From NCBI RefSeq assembly GCF_000745425.1, contig NZ_JQJH01000010.1, positions 105,321 through 169,320 of the forward strand: DNA of 64,000 bases. The letters are read 5' to 3'. Both the position numbers and the translations under genes were made by a program. The notes beneath the pieces were generated by a model. That model ran no database searches. It worked only from the letters and a program-made list of their open reading frames with translations, and had not been told where the DNA came from. The stretch is from Beijerinckia mobilis. GTDB taxonomy: Bacteria > Pseudomonadota > Alphaproteobacteria > Rhizobiales > Beijerinckiaceae. Within the stretch, counting starts at the first letter, position 1. Each line of letters opens with the position of its first letter. Shown here one piece after another: positions 47,349-56,616 of this stretch.

Positions 47349-47596
47349 CGAAAAATCGGCAGATATCCTAAAGGCTTAATAGAATGAGCCGATGCCACCG
47401 GATGAGGAAGATGATTGCCGGAGCTAAATGAGCAAAGGTCGGCGGTTCCACGCTCTTCTTTATTATATAAGATATAACAAAGTCTTATAAAACAGGAGCG
47501 GTTCTCGCGCTCGCTGCTTTTTCGTCGCAAGCCAGCTCTTTGGTCCTTGCTTAAAGGGTCCCTCGCCAAAGAGAGATGAAGAACCGTTAAGAGGTC

Positions 47597-47613
47597 TTAA
47601 CAGTAAATTAACC
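47597..47613 (+). promoter_or_regulatory. CtrA-type box upstream of minC
   Basis: TTAA-N7-TTAACC (TTAACAGTAAATTAACC), an exact match to the CtrA full-site spacing, 45-60 bp before the minC start. A further TTAA at 47587 adds a half-site. CtrA control of min genes is known in Sinorhizobium, so cell-cycle control of division-site placement is plausible here. Confidence 0.75.
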
Positions 47614-47657
47614 AAGGACTGCCTAGATGAAGGGGTAAATTTCAAGAGGCGCCCTTC

Positions 47658-48392
47658 GTGACAGCAGCGGTTCGCTCCCGTCCTTCCCTTCGTTTTCGTG
47701 GCCGTTCCTTCCACGCCATGGTGCTGGCGCCAGAAGCGCCTGTATCGGCCTGGTTCGACGATCTTGATGAATGGATCAAGCGTTCGCCGGGATTCTTCCT
47801 TGGACGCCCGGTGGTTCTCGATGTGACCGGCCTGAATTTGAGCCGGTCGGCGCTCGGCGATCTGCTGCAGGAATTTTCCGCGCGCAGCATTCGCATTATG
47901 GGGCTCGAAGGCGCGGAGCTTTCCGGCCATGATTTACAAATGCCGCCGGTGCTGCGCGGCGGCCGGCGTGAGAATGTCATCGACCTTTTTGCCAATGATG
48001 ACACTCAGTCCGCCATCCATGTCAATGGCCAGGCAGCCGGAACGGATACACATGAGGCTGAAGCCGCCGGTGCACTGCTGATCGATACGCCGGTGCGGTC
48101 CGGCCAGAGCATCATGCACCTTGAAGGCGATGTCATCGTCGTCGGTTCCGTGGCATCCGGAGCGGAAATCATCGCCGGCGGCTCCATCCACATCTATGGG
48201 TCGCTGCGCGGCCGTGCCATCGCTGGCGCCTCGGGGCGGAAGTCCCGGATTTTCTGCAGGAAATTCGAGGCGGAACTGCTGTCGATCGATGGCTTCTACA
48301 TGACAGCGGATGCTGTCGAGCCACATCTCATCGGGCGGTCAGTCCAGGTCTGGCTCGATGGCGACAGGTTGATGGTGGCCGTACAGGAATGA
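47658..48392 (+). CDS. minC: Septum site-determining protein MinC
   Basis: A 244-residue FtsZ assembly inhibitor recruited to the membrane by MinD. The N-terminal domain ([39 protein letters not shown]) and the C-terminal beta-helix domain ([49 protein letters not shown]) are both clear; the latter dimerises and binds MinD. The start is a GTG with AGAGG upstream. It opens the minCDE operon under a CtrA-type box. Confidence 0.97.
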   Translation: MTAAVRSRPSLRFRGRSFHAMVLAPEAPVSAWFDDLDEWIKRSPGFFLGRPVVLDVTGLNLSRSALGDLLQEFSARSIRIMGLEGAELSGHDLQMPPVLRGGRRENVIDLFANDDTQSAIHVNGQAAGTDTHEAEAAGALLIDTPVRSGQSIMHLEGDVIVVGSVASGAEIIAGGSIHIYGSLRGRAIAGASGRKSRIFCRKFEAELLSIDGFYMTADAVEPHLIGRSVQVWLDGDRLMVAVQE

Positions 48393-48403
48393 CAGCGACC
48401 AGG

Positions 48404-48509
48404 CTAGAGCATTTCGTATCTATCCAGAAATGCTCCACTCAGAACATTTACAGCATTTTCATGTATATGGAATCGCGGAGCGATCCAACGTAAAGACAAA
48501 ATGCTGTAA
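48404..48509 (+). repeat. Full-length composite palindromic repeat in the minC-minD gap (copy 3)
   Basis: Short hairpin TAGAGCATTTC ... GAAATGCTC (48405-48435), spacer containing CACTCAGA, then long hairpin ACAGCATTTTC ... GGAATCGCGGAGCGATCC ... ACAAAATGCTGT (48450-48508). It begins 12 bp after the minC stop and ends 78 bp before minD. Confidence 0.85.
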
Positions 48510-48586
48510 AGCGAATTCGGACGTTGAAAGTAATGGATTTCGGTGGCTCACGGGCCTTTCCGAAAGCGGCTGCAGGGGAGGCCAGC

Positions 48587-49405
48587 ATGGCCAAGGTTTT
48601 AGTCGTGACGTCCGGCAAGGGCGGTGTAGGTAAGACAACGTCGAGCGCGGCCTTGGGGACGGCGCTCGCACAGACAGGGCAGCGCGTGGTCGTCGTCGAT
48701 TTCGATGTCGGCTTGCGTAATCTCGATCTCGTCATGGGTGCGGAGCGGCGGGTCGTCTTCGATCTCATCAATGTCGTTCAGGGTGAAGCGAAGCTTGTGC
48801 AGGCGCTCATCCGCGACAAGCGCCTCGATAATCTTTCCTTGCTGCCGGCCTCGCAGACACGCGACAAGGAAGCCCTGACGGAAGAAGGCGTCGGCAAGGT
48901 CATCGAGGAATTGCGGGAGAAATTCGACTGGATCGTCTGCGACAGTCCGGCAGGCATCGAGCGCGGCGCGACGCTTGCCATGCGTTATGCCGACCTCGCA
49001 GTCGTTGTCGCCAATCCGGAAGTTTCTTCCGTTCGTGACTCCGATCGGATCATTGGCCTGCTCGACTCGAAGACCTTCAAGGCCGAGCGGGGTGAACCGC
49101 TCGAAAAATATCTTCTGCTGACGCGCTATGACGCCGCGCGGGCCGAGCGCAACGAAATGCTGGCGGTCGAGGACGTTCTCGAAATTCTTTCCATCCCGCT
49201 GCTCGGCATTATCCCCGAGAGTGAGGAAATTCTGAAGGCTTCCAACGTCGGAACGCCTGTTACGCTCAATAATCCCTCCTGCGCGCCGGCACGTGCCTAT
49301 CAGGAGGCTGCGCGGCGGTTGAACGGTGAAATGGTTTCCGTTTCCGTTCCGCGTGAGAAGAAGGGCGGTTTCCTCGGCAAATTGTTCGGACGGAGGGCTG
49401 CATGA
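48587..49405 (+). CDS. minD: Septum site-determining ATPase MinD
   Basis: A 272-residue ParA-type membrane ATPase. The deviant Walker A is at residues 10-17 (GKGGVGKT), the switch I and II regions are [14 protein letters not shown] and [12 protein letters not shown], and the C-terminal amphipathic membrane-targeting helix is [10 protein letters not shown]. The ATG at 48587 is chosen because AGGGGAG lies 7-13 bp upstream; the open frame upstream starts inside spacer DNA. minE overlaps its stop by 4 bp. Confidence 0.98.
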   Translation: MAKVLVVTSGKGGVGKTTSSAALGTALAQTGQRVVVVDFDVGLRNLDLVMGAERRVVFDLINVVQGEAKLVQALIRDKRLDNLSLLPASQTRDKEALTEEGVGKVIEELREKFDWIVCDSPAGIERGATLAMRYADLAVVVANPEVSSVRDSDRIIGLLDSKTFKAERGEPLEKYLLLTRYDAARAERNEMLAVEDVLEILSIPLLGIIPESEEILKASNVGTPVTLNNPSCAPARAYQEAARRLNGEMVSVSVPREKKGGFLGKLFGRRAA

Positions 49406-49698
49406 GTCTGTTTGATTTCTTCAAGCGCCCGACGACCTCGGCGCCTGTCGCCCGGGAGCGGCTGCAGATCCTTCTCGCGCATGAGCGCGCGGTCATAGGC
49501 CGATCGGATCTGATTGCGATCCTGCGCGAGGAAATCCTTGCCGTCATCGCCAAACACGTCACCATGGAACCTGAAAAGGTCAATGTGAAAATGGAGCGTG
49601 GCGATACAGTCTCGACCCTGGAGGTTGAGGTGGAAGTGCCGACATCCGCCACCGCATCGAGCAAAAAGAAAGTCGAAGCGGCTCTGAGCGCCGGCTGA
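49402..49698 (+). CDS. minE: Cell division topological specificity factor MinE
   Basis: A 98-residue MinE that stimulates MinD ATPase and drives its oscillation or polar clearing. It starts [20 protein letters not shown] (membrane-binding and anti-MinCD region) with [20 protein letters not shown] and the topological specificity domain after it. It is coupled to minD by a 4-bp overlap. A 7-bp hairpin (ACGGGTC/GACCCGT, 49718-49733) follows. Confidence 0.97.
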   Translation: MSLFDFFKRPTTSAPVARERLQILLAHERAVIGRSDLIAILREEILAVIAKHVTMEPEKVNVKMERGDTVSTLEVEVEVPTSATASSKKKVEAALSAG

Positions 49699-50450
49699 GC
49701 GACCTGTGCCTTCCTGAACGGGTCTCGACCCGTGCCCCTTGACCGGATTCCTTGACCGGTTCATCGGCGAGCACGGCTGCGAGACCGTTCTCGAAAACCT
49801 GCTTTGGTTCGCGGCTACGTTTCAGGGGTCGACAGGCTGCGGCGTCACTGATCTGGACCGCTCTATATGCGGATTTTATTCGCATCCCATACGCAACAAT
49901 TGTGCGGTGTCGGATCGAGATCGCCGAAATAGATCTATTCTTCGTGTGTCATGACGATGTGCCGCTCTCCGTTGCCACGGTATTGATGGTGGCGATGACG
50001 GCCGGATAGGTGTTGGGGCTTCTCGCATCGCTCGCGAGGATACCGTGATCCGAGACGAGCCTCGGATCACGACAATTCCGTCTCTTCCCCATCATCTTGT
50101 CTCTCTTTGTCTCTCTGGCAAAAATGTGGACAGGCGGACGCGCACAACCGGAAACGATTTGCGGACGGTTGGCCTCGGCTTGAGGCCATAGCCGGCGAAT
50201 CCCGTATGAGTCGCTCAAAGATTCTCTTCCAAGCGTAATGATTTCATCGCGCAAAGGCGCTGCGTGCCTGCCCGATCTGCTCTTTCGGGTCCTATCCCTA
50301 CACGGCTTTCGAGCAGATCAGGTCTGTTGCGCCGATGTCATGGATGGCGCGGTTGTCGCGGAAAGGGAACGACGATGTTATGTAATCGATCATCATAGCG
50401 CAATAGCACTTCTCCGCGCTATGGCGTTTCCAATTGCCGGATGATGATCG
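49699..50450. other. Long spacer after minCDE with a strong hairpin
   Basis: No supported gene in 750 bp. It holds a perfect 11-bp inverted repeat at 50044-50071 (CGTGATCCGAG / CTCGGATCACG, 6-nt loop) and the likely promoter of the glycosyltransferase-like gene. Confidence 0.5.
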
Positions 50451-51479
50451 ATGCATGCAAATCTGCTTCATGTCGTAGGTGTCTATTCGAATGCCAGGCG
50501 CTTTCAATCGCGCATACGCCTGCTGCGTGAATGGATTGCGCATATGCTTGACTCGGGTGTTCAATTAACCGTCGTCGAACATGCTTTCGGAGAACGGCCC
50601 TACGAGCTCGATCCGGACGATCCGGCGTTGCGGCATGTCAGGATCGTGCAGGTGCGCGGCGGTTCGGAACAGGAGATCTGGCTCAAGGAAGGTCTTGTTA
50701 ATCTCGGCTTTTCCCACTTGCCGGAGGACGCGAAATATCTCTGCTGGGAGGATGCAGACATCAGGCATGTCCGCGCGGATTGGGCGTCCGAGACGGTGCA
50801 CATGTTACAGCATTGCCGGGTTGGGCAGACATGGTCGCATTCGATGGATCTTGGCCCCAAGGGAGAATGCCTCACCAATGAATGGGGCCATGATATCGAC
50901 CGCAGCTTCTGTGCGGCCTGGCTCGCGGGAGATGTGGATATGCCGAATGACGGCTATGGACCGGGGCGTTTGTCCCGCGCTCTGCTCACTAATCCGCGAA
51001 CACAGAAGGACTGGCGCCAGCATTACGGCTATTCCTGGGCCATTCGTCGTGATGCGCTGCAAGGGATCGGCCGTTTGATCGACTGGATGGTGACGGGCTC
51101 CGCCGATTATCATATGGCGCTTGGGTTCTGCGGCAAACTCCTGAGCGTGACGGAAAGGGAATTGGCTGATCAGCGCATGCGTCCGCTTTCCAAAGGCTAT
51201 ATCCGGCGGCTCCGGGAATTCGCCCAGCGCTGCGAGATACATATCAAACAGGATATCGGCTGCGTGCAAGGCAGCGTCCTGCACGGTTTTCACGGACCGA
51301 AACGCAACCGCTTCTACATCAGCCGCAAGGATATTTTGATTGAGAGCGGCTTCGATCCGGATATCGATCTTGCCCAGGATATCCATGGCTTGCCGGTCCT
51401 GGTCAGCGACAATCGCCTGCTGCGTGACGGTCTGCGCCGCTACCATATTCAGCGCAATGAGGATTCAATCGACGTCTGA
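50451..51479 (+). CDS. Glycosyltransferase-like protein (GT-A type, tentative)
   Basis: A 342-residue soluble protein. It starts ANLLHVVGVYSNARRFQSRI like GT-A-fold sugar transferases and has an acidic metal-site-like motif WEDADIRH near residue 103, followed by WASETVHMLQHCRVGQTWSH. Later segments (HYGYSWAIRRDALQGIGRLI, GSADYHMALGF) resemble uncharacterised glycosyltransferase-like proteins of Rhizobiales and of some phages. No signal peptide or membrane segment is seen. The start ATG is isolated; the ribosome site is weak. It is convergent with the cupin-like gene; I infer only that the two may act in one modification pathway. Confidence 0.65.
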   Translation: MHANLLHVVGVYSNARRFQSRIRLLREWIAHMLDSGVQLTVVEHAFGERPYELDPDDPALRHVRIVQVRGGSEQEIWLKEGLVNLGFSHLPEDAKYLCWEDADIRHVRADWASETVHMLQHCRVGQTWSHSMDLGPKGECLTNEWGHDIDRSFCAAWLAGDVDMPNDGYGPGRLSRALLTNPRTQKDWRQHYGYSWAIRRDALQGIGRLIDWMVTGSADYHMALGFCGKLLSVTERELADQRMRPLSKGYIRRLREFAQRCEIHIKQDIGCVQGSVLHGFHGPKRNRFYISRKDILIESGFDPDIDLAQDIHGLPVLVSDNRLLRDGLRRYHIQRNEDSIDV

Positions 51480-51670
51480 AACAGGGAGATGTTAAATGGC
51501 CAATGATGGCTGCCGCCGCGGACATCCGAGATCGCAGTTCCGCGGGAGCCTTCTGGTCGAAGAAAAATCGCTACACGTGCCAGATCAATCGGAAAGGCTC
51601 TGATTTCGAAGCGAATCCCTATGGGCACATCAATATCTCTTCATGTCCCATTCCCGGGAATCCTGCGGAT

Positions 51671-51692
51671 GCGATGGGGTTCGTCCCATCGC
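51671..51692. terminator. Hairpin between convergent genes
   Basis: Perfect 8-bp arms GCGATGGG / CCCATCGC, 6-nt loop, then GTTTCTCT on the plus strand. It lies 191 bp after the glycosyltransferase-like gene and 24 bp beyond the end of the cupin-like gene. Confidence 0.55.
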
Positions 51693-51716
51693 GTTTCTCT
51701 CGGATGGTGCGTCCAT

Positions 51717-52610
51717 TCAGCTTGGGCGGTGCAACAATTCTTTCGTCCGACGAACTGTCGTTATAGCCGCCGCCTTGGAACGATCCCGTAGCCAGGATTT
51801 TCCCGGAGGATTGGGAATGATACCCAATTTGCGCAGATAGCGGTTGAAGCGATAGACCTCGGCCTGATGCCAGGCGGGAAATTCCATATTCAGGCTGAAA
51901 GATACGGATACATTGTCGTGATTCTGTACCCAATGACAGGCATGTGAGGGAATGTGTACGGCATCGCCAGGCTGCAGGAAGTAATGCCAGGCGGCTTGTT
52001 CCGCATGCGGTTTGTAGGTGCCGGCGGTGATATTGCCAGCGTAATAGCTTTCGAGTTCCTCTTCCGTTGTTATGCTGCGGTCCTGCGGATCGCAGATCCA
52101 GACTTCCTTCGTTCCCTGCACCTGGACGAGGAAGTTGATTTCCGAGTCGAAATGAAAGGACGTCTTCCGGTTCGGCGATGTGACGATGGCCAGCATTTCC
52201 GGGTTGAGGATCATGGAAGCGCCTTCGGGACCTGCGATCTTGCGCACGAAAGCGGCAAAATTATCGAGAAACTCTCCGTAAACCGGATCAATCTCGACAT
52301 GTTTCATGATGATCCAGGCGTCAGCTGTGTCGATGTGTTTGAATACCTCGGCGACGGGCACATCCGGGGTTGGAATTTGCCCCCATTTGTCGGTCAACCG
52401 CACCTTGCCGGCGTCCATGTGAAGATCGTCCGGTCTTATGCTCGCCGCTTCCGCGACCTTGGCGAAAGCCTCGACGGAGAAGATGGGATTTCCTGCAAGA
52501 TTATGGCGCAGTAGAAAAGGACGTTTATGAAGCGCCTGACGGCAAGCTTCAATCGGTTCCACCGTGCTCCATTGATAAGGTGAACTGGTTTCCGGATTGA
52601 TCTGAAGCAT
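51717..52610 (-). CDS. JmjC/cupin-like (Cupin_8) putative Fe(II)/2-oxoglutarate oxygenase
   Basis: A 297-residue protein of the cupin-like/JmjC class. The metal facial triad is visible as His and Asp in SFHFDSEINFLVQVQGTKEV and the distal His in DAVHIPSHACHWVQNHDNVS (the second of the two His is the likely ligand). The N-terminal half (RPFLLRHNLAGNPIFSVEAF) matches the Cupin_8 layout. Likely a hydroxylase acting on protein or a small molecule; substrate unknown. There is a good ribosome site (GGAGGGACC) upstream of the ATG. It converges with a glycosyltransferase-like gene and diverges from dnaE. Confidence 0.82.
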   Translation of the reverse strand: MLQINPETSSPYQWSTVEPIEACRQALHKRPFLLRHNLAGNPIFSVEAFAKVAEAASIRPDDLHMDAGKVRLTDKWGQIPTPDVPVAEVFKHIDTADAWIIMKHVEIDPVYGEFLDNFAAFVRKIAGPEGASMILNPEMLAIVTSPNRKTSFHFDSEINFLVQVQGTKEVWICDPQDRSITTEEELESYYAGNITAGTYKPHAEQAAWHYFLQPGDAVHIPSHACHWVQNHDNVSVSFSLNMEFPAWHQAEVYRFNRYLRKLGIIPNPPGKSWLRDRSKAAAITTVRRTKELLHRPS

Positions 52611-53055
52611 GATGGAAAAGGTCCCTCCGAAAAGAACGTGCCTTGTTCATTTTATAAAGAAGATGTTTAAACGCTGTTTGCAGGATAGGATGTTTTGATC
52701 TGGAATTGTTCGATATCTTTACTTTTTACTAAGTAAATCTAGTAAATTTGAAATCAACCTATAGTGCTGCGAATATGCCCCAGCTTTTCATTGGATAAAG
52801 CCCCTAATCATCGATTCTGTCAATTTCGCTGTTGATGCTCAAGATTGCATTGTTGCAATCAATTTAGACCCGGAGCACACGAGAGATAGATGCACACGGT
52901 CCGAAACGAGCGGTCGCAGTAAGGCTCGGCGCGTAACATGCGTTCGGCCCGAGGTGGCGCGCGGGCAGGTCGTTTCCGAGTGGATTCGGTGGAAAGATAC
53001 TTCCTTTCAATCGGTATGACTCGCGTTGCCGCTCTCTTTGACGGATAATAATTCG
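52611..53055. other. Divergent promoter region of the cupin-like gene and dnaE
   Basis: A 445-bp gap, AT-rich at 52660-52870, with no gene. It contains the palindrome TTTACT-A-AGTAAA at 52725-52737 followed by another AGTAAAT at 52741, which resembles the palindrome before popZ. The dnaE leader is the last ~200 bp. Confidence 0.5.
52725..52746. promoter_or_regulatory. Palindrome with a direct repeat upstream of the cupin-like gene
   Basis: TTTACT-A-AGTAAA then TCT-AGTAAA, giving two AGTAAAT units 9 bp apart. Its position 115 bp upstream of the cupin-like ATG would suit an operator; the regulator is unknown. Confidence 0.4.
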
Positions 53056-56000
53056 ATGTCAGCTTCTGTCGGTTTCATCCATTTGCATGTGCATAGCGCT
53101 TATTCCCTGCGGGAAGGCGCCATCAAGATCGACAAACTGCTCAAATTGGCCACGGCCGATGGAATGCCGGCTCTGGCCTTGACCGACACGAACAATCTGT
53201 TCGGCGCACTCGAATTTTCCGAAAAATCCTACAAGGCTGGGATCCAGCCTATTACCGGCCTGCAATTGACGGTTGATTTCGGCGATGGCCAGGCGTTGGC
53301 CACGCGCGGCGATGAGAATGGCGCCGGCTGCGCCAATATCGTTCTGCTCGCCCAGAATGAGACCGGCTATCTCAATCTCATGCATTTGACGTCGCGCGCT
53401 TGGCTTGATCCGTCAGCGGGCGAGTTGCCCCACGTTCGTCTCTCGCAACTGGCGTCCGGCCATTGCGAGGGGTTGATCGCCCTGAGCGGTGGTCCCGACG
53501 GCCCGCTGGACCGGGCGTTTGCTGCGCGACGCCCCGAGGCCGCTTTTATCCGCGCTGATCAACTCGCCACGCTTTTTCCGGGCCGCTTCTATACAGAACT
53601 GCAACGCCATCATCTTTCCAACGAACAGAGCGTCGAACCACAGCTTCTCGATCTCGCTTTCCGTAAATCCCTGCCGCTCGTCGCGGCCAACGAGCCTTAT
53701 TTCGCGGCCGCTTCTGATTACGAGGCGCATGATGCTCTCTTGTGCATTGCCGAAGGGGCCGTGATTGGCAATGCCGACCGCCGTCACCTTTCGCCGGAGC
53801 ACCGGCTTAAAACCCGGTCTGAAATGGTCGCGCTCTTTGCCGATCTGCCGGAGGCGACGGACAATAGCGTCGAAATCGCCATGCGCTGTGCCTATCGGCC
53901 GTTAACGCGCAAACCGATTCTGCCACGTTTCGGCAGTTCCGGGCAGGCTGATGAGGAGGCGGTCGAATTGCGGCGCCAGGCGGAGGCGGGTCTTGAGGCG
54001 CGCCTTGCCGCCCAGCCGCCAGCAGCGGGCCTCACGGTGGAGGATTATCACGCGCGCCTCGCCTTCGAGCTCGACATTATCGTCAAAATGCAGTTTCCGG
54101 GCTATTTCCTGATTGTCTCGGACTTCATCAAATATGCCAAGGCGCAAGGCATACCCGTGGGCCCCGGACGTGGTTCGGGCGCCGGTTCGCTGGTCGCTTA
54201 TGCGCTGACGATCACCGATCTCGATCCCCTCCGTTTCGGCCTCCTGTTCGAACGATTTCTCAATCCGGAACGTGTGTCGATGCCGGATTTCGATATCGAT
54301 TTCTGTCAGGACCGCCGCGACGAGGTGATCGCTTATGTGCGCCGCCGTTACGGCGCGGATAAAGTTGCGCAGATCATCACTTTCGGTTCGTTTCTCGCGC
54401 GCGGCGTCATGCGTAATGTCGGTCGCGTGTTGGAAATGCCGCTCGGCCAAGTGGATAAACTTGCCAAACTGGTACCGCAGAATCCGGCAGCGCCGGTCAG
54501 CCTCAAACAGGCGATTGAATCCGAACCCCGCCTGCAGGAAGCGGCCCGTTCGGATGCGCTCGTCGGGCGCATGCTCACGATCGCTGAGACGCTCGAGGGG
54601 CTTTATTCCAATGCCTCGACCCATGCGGCGGGCATTGTCATTGGCGACCGTCCGCTCGAACATCTGGTGCCGCTCTATCGTGATCCGAAATCGGACATGC
54701 CGGCAACCCAGTTCAACATGAAATGGGTCGAGCCCGCCGGTCTCGTGAAATTCGACTTTCTGGGTTTGAAGACGCTGACCACGCTTTCGACCTGCGTCAA
54801 GCTTCTTGCACGGCGTGGGATCGAGGTGGATCTGGCGACAATTCCCCTCGATGACGCGAAAACCTATGCGATGCTCGGGCGCGGCGAGACGGTCGGCGTG
54901 TTCCAGCTTGAAAGTGTTGGCATGCGCAAGGCGCTCGTCGAAATGCGCGCCGACCATTTCGAGGACATCATCGCTCTCGTCGCCCTCTACCGGCCGGGGC
55001 CAATGGCCAATATTCCCACTTATTGCGCGGTGAAGCTGGGTGAGGAACAAGCCGATTACATTCACCCCAAGATCGAACATATTCTGAAGGAGACCTTTGG
55101 CGTCATCATCTATCAGGAACAGGTGATGCAGATCGCCCAGGTGCTGTCGGGCTATTCACTCGGCGAGGCGGATCTCCTGCGCCGCGCCATGGGTAAGAAG
55201 ATCAAGGCGGAAATGGACGCCCAGCGCAGCCGCTTTGTCACGGGTGCGGTGGAACGCGGCCTTACCAAGAAACAGGCAGACGAGATTTTCGATCTTCTCG
55301 CCAAATTCGCCGATTACGGCTTCAACAAGAGCCATGCCGCAGCCTATGCCCTGATCGCCTATCAGACCGCCTGGTTCAAGGCCAATCATCCGGTTGAATT
55401 CCTGGCCGCGTCGATGACGCTCGATAAATCCAACACGGACAAGCTGGCGGAATTCTGCAACGAGGCCCGGCGTCTCGGCATTCCCGTCGATCCTCCCAAT
55501 GTGCAGACCTCCGGCGTCGATTTCGACGTCGCCAGTGAGAAAGAGAACGAGAGCGAGCGGCTGCATATTCGCTACGCTCTATCGGCGATCAAGGGCGTTG
55601 GCTCGGCGCAGGCGGAAGCCCTGGTGACGGCGCGCGGCGGCCGGCTTTTCCGTGATCTGAATGATTTCACGCATCGCCTCAATCCGCGCGAAATCAATAA
55701 GCGTATGCTCGAATGTCTCGTCGCGGCGGGGGCCTTCGACGCTTTGGACAAGGATCGCGCGAAAGTCTTCGGGGCGATCGAAACCATGATCGCCATGGCC
55801 AATCGCCGCTGCGAGGAGGAGGCCGCTGGCCAGAGCGTCCTTTTCGGCGGCCCCGCGTCAGGCACGATCCTGTTTCCGAAAACTGAGCCTTGGACGCTTG
55901 CGGAACGGTTGCAGAAGGAATTCGATGCGGCTGGTTTCTTTCTTTCGGGCCATCCGCTCGATGGTTATACCTCGATTCTGACACGGCTGCGGGTGCAGCG

Positions 56001-56514
56001 TTGGGCAAGCTTTGCCAGGCAGGTGAAGCAGGGCGAGGCTTCCGCCGCGCGGCTTGCGGCAACAGTGCTCGACCGCAAGGAACGGCGCACAAAATCCGGC
56101 ACCAAAATGGGTATTGTGCAATTGTCCGATCAGTCCGGCCAATATGAGGCGATCCTGTTTCAGGAAAGCCTCAACCAATATCGTGACATGCTCGAAAAAG
56201 GCGCGGCGGTTCTTGTCGCTTTGCAGGCCGTCGCCGAGGGCGAGGATGTGCGCGCCCGCATTCTTTCCGTCGAACCGCTCGATCAGGTGGCGAGCCGCAT
56301 ACAAAAAGGCCTGCGTGTCTTTGTCCGCAATGAAGACAGTCTGGCCTCCATAGCGCAGAAATTGACGACACGTGGGGATGGCGAGATATCACTGGTTTTG
56401 ATGACCGATGGCGGCGATGTGGAAGTGCGATTGGCCGGCACATTCAATGTGTCGGCGCAGCTAGCGGGAAGCCTGAAAACGATACCCGGGATCGTGGCCG
56501 TAGAGCCGGTTTAG
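53056..56514 (+). CDS. dnaE: DNA polymerase III alpha subunit DnaE
   Basis: The replicative C-family polymerase, 1152 residues from the ATG at 53056. The PHP domain starts FIHLHVHSAYSLREGAIKID; the palm domain has the catalytic aspartates in SMPDFDIDFCQDRRDEVI (the third lies further on), with PGRGSGAGSLVAYAL before it. The finger region includes YRPGPMANIPTYCAVK and IIYQEQVMQIAQVLSGYSLG. The C-terminal OB fold (GTKMGIVQLSDQSGQYEAIL) and tau-binding tail follow. A TTG start ten codons earlier is possible. Stop codon TAG is the start of a palindromic repeat. Confidence 0.98.
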   Translation: MSASVGFIHLHVHSAYSLREGAIKIDKLLKLATADGMPALALTDTNNLFGALEFSEKSYKAGIQPITGLQLTVDFGDGQALATRGDENGAGCANIVLLAQNETGYLNLMHLTSRAWLDPSAGELPHVRLSQLASGHCEGLIALSGGPDGPLDRAFAARRPEAAFIRADQLATLFPGRFYTELQRHHLSNEQSVEPQLLDLAFRKSLPLVAANEPYFAAASDYEAHDALLCIAEGAVIGNADRRHLSPEHRLKTRSEMVALFADLPEATDNSVEIAMRCAYRPLTRKPILPRFGSSGQADEEAVELRRQAEAGLEARLAAQPPAAGLTVEDYHARLAFELDIIVKMQFPGYFLIVSDFIKYAKAQGIPVGPGRGSGAGSLVAYALTITDLDPLRFGLLFERFLNPERVSMPDFDIDFCQDRRDEVIAYVRRRYGADKVAQIITFGSFLARGVMRNVGRVLEMPLGQVDKLAKLVPQNPAAPVSLKQAIESEPRLQEAARSDALVGRMLTIAETLEGLYSNASTHAAGIVIGDRPLEHLVPLYRDPKSDMPATQFNMKWVEPAGLVKFDFLGLKTLTTLSTCVKLLARRGIEVDLATIPLDDAKTYAMLGRGETVGVFQLESVGMRKALVEMRADHFEDIIALVALYRPGPMANIPTYCAVKLGEEQADYIHPKIEHILKETFGVIIYQEQVMQIAQVLSGYSLGEADLLRRAMGKKIKAEMDAQRSRFVTGAVERGLTKKQADEIFDLLAKFADYGFNKSHAAAYALIAYQTAWFKANHPVEFLAASMTLDKSNTDKLAEFCNEARRLGIPVDPPNVQTSGVDFDVASEKENESERLHIRYALSAIKGVGSAQAEALVTARGGRLFRDLNDFTHRLNPREINKRMLECLVAAGAFDALDKDRAKVFGAIETMIAMANRRCEEEAAGQSVLFGGPASGTILFPKTEPWTLAERLQKEFDAAGFFLSGHPLDGYTSILTRLRVQRWASFARQVKQGEASAARLAATVLDRKERRTKSGTKMGIVQLSDQSGQYEAILFQESLNQYRDMLEKGAAVLVALQAVAEGEDVRARILSVEPLDQVASRIQKGLRVFVRNEDSLASIAQKLTTRGDGEISLVLMTDGGDVEVRLAGTFNVSAQLAGSLKTIPGIVAVEPV

Positions 56515-56545
56515 AGCATGTTCGGATGTTTCCGAACATGCTTGA
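56512..56545 (+). repeat. Short palindromic repeat starting at the dnaE stop codon
   Basis: AGCATGTTCGGA / TTCCGAACATGCT (12-bp arms, 3-nt loop). The TAG of TAGAGC is the dnaE stop. Degenerate long-module sequence follows (GGAAAAGCGATCC). It lies between convergent dnaE and the LuxR-type gene and can end both transcripts. Confidence 0.8.
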
Positions 56546-56616
56546 AGCGTGAAACGGAAAAGCGATCCTCACCCAGGGCGTAGACATTTTTGTTTTCGTC
56601 TGCGCCAAAGTCTGCC

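Noticed and set aside
53059..55080. Long minus-strand frames (up to 392 codons) opposite dnaE
   Set aside because: These are shadows of the GC-biased third codon positions of dnaE; the translations are His/Arg-rich and non-conserved.
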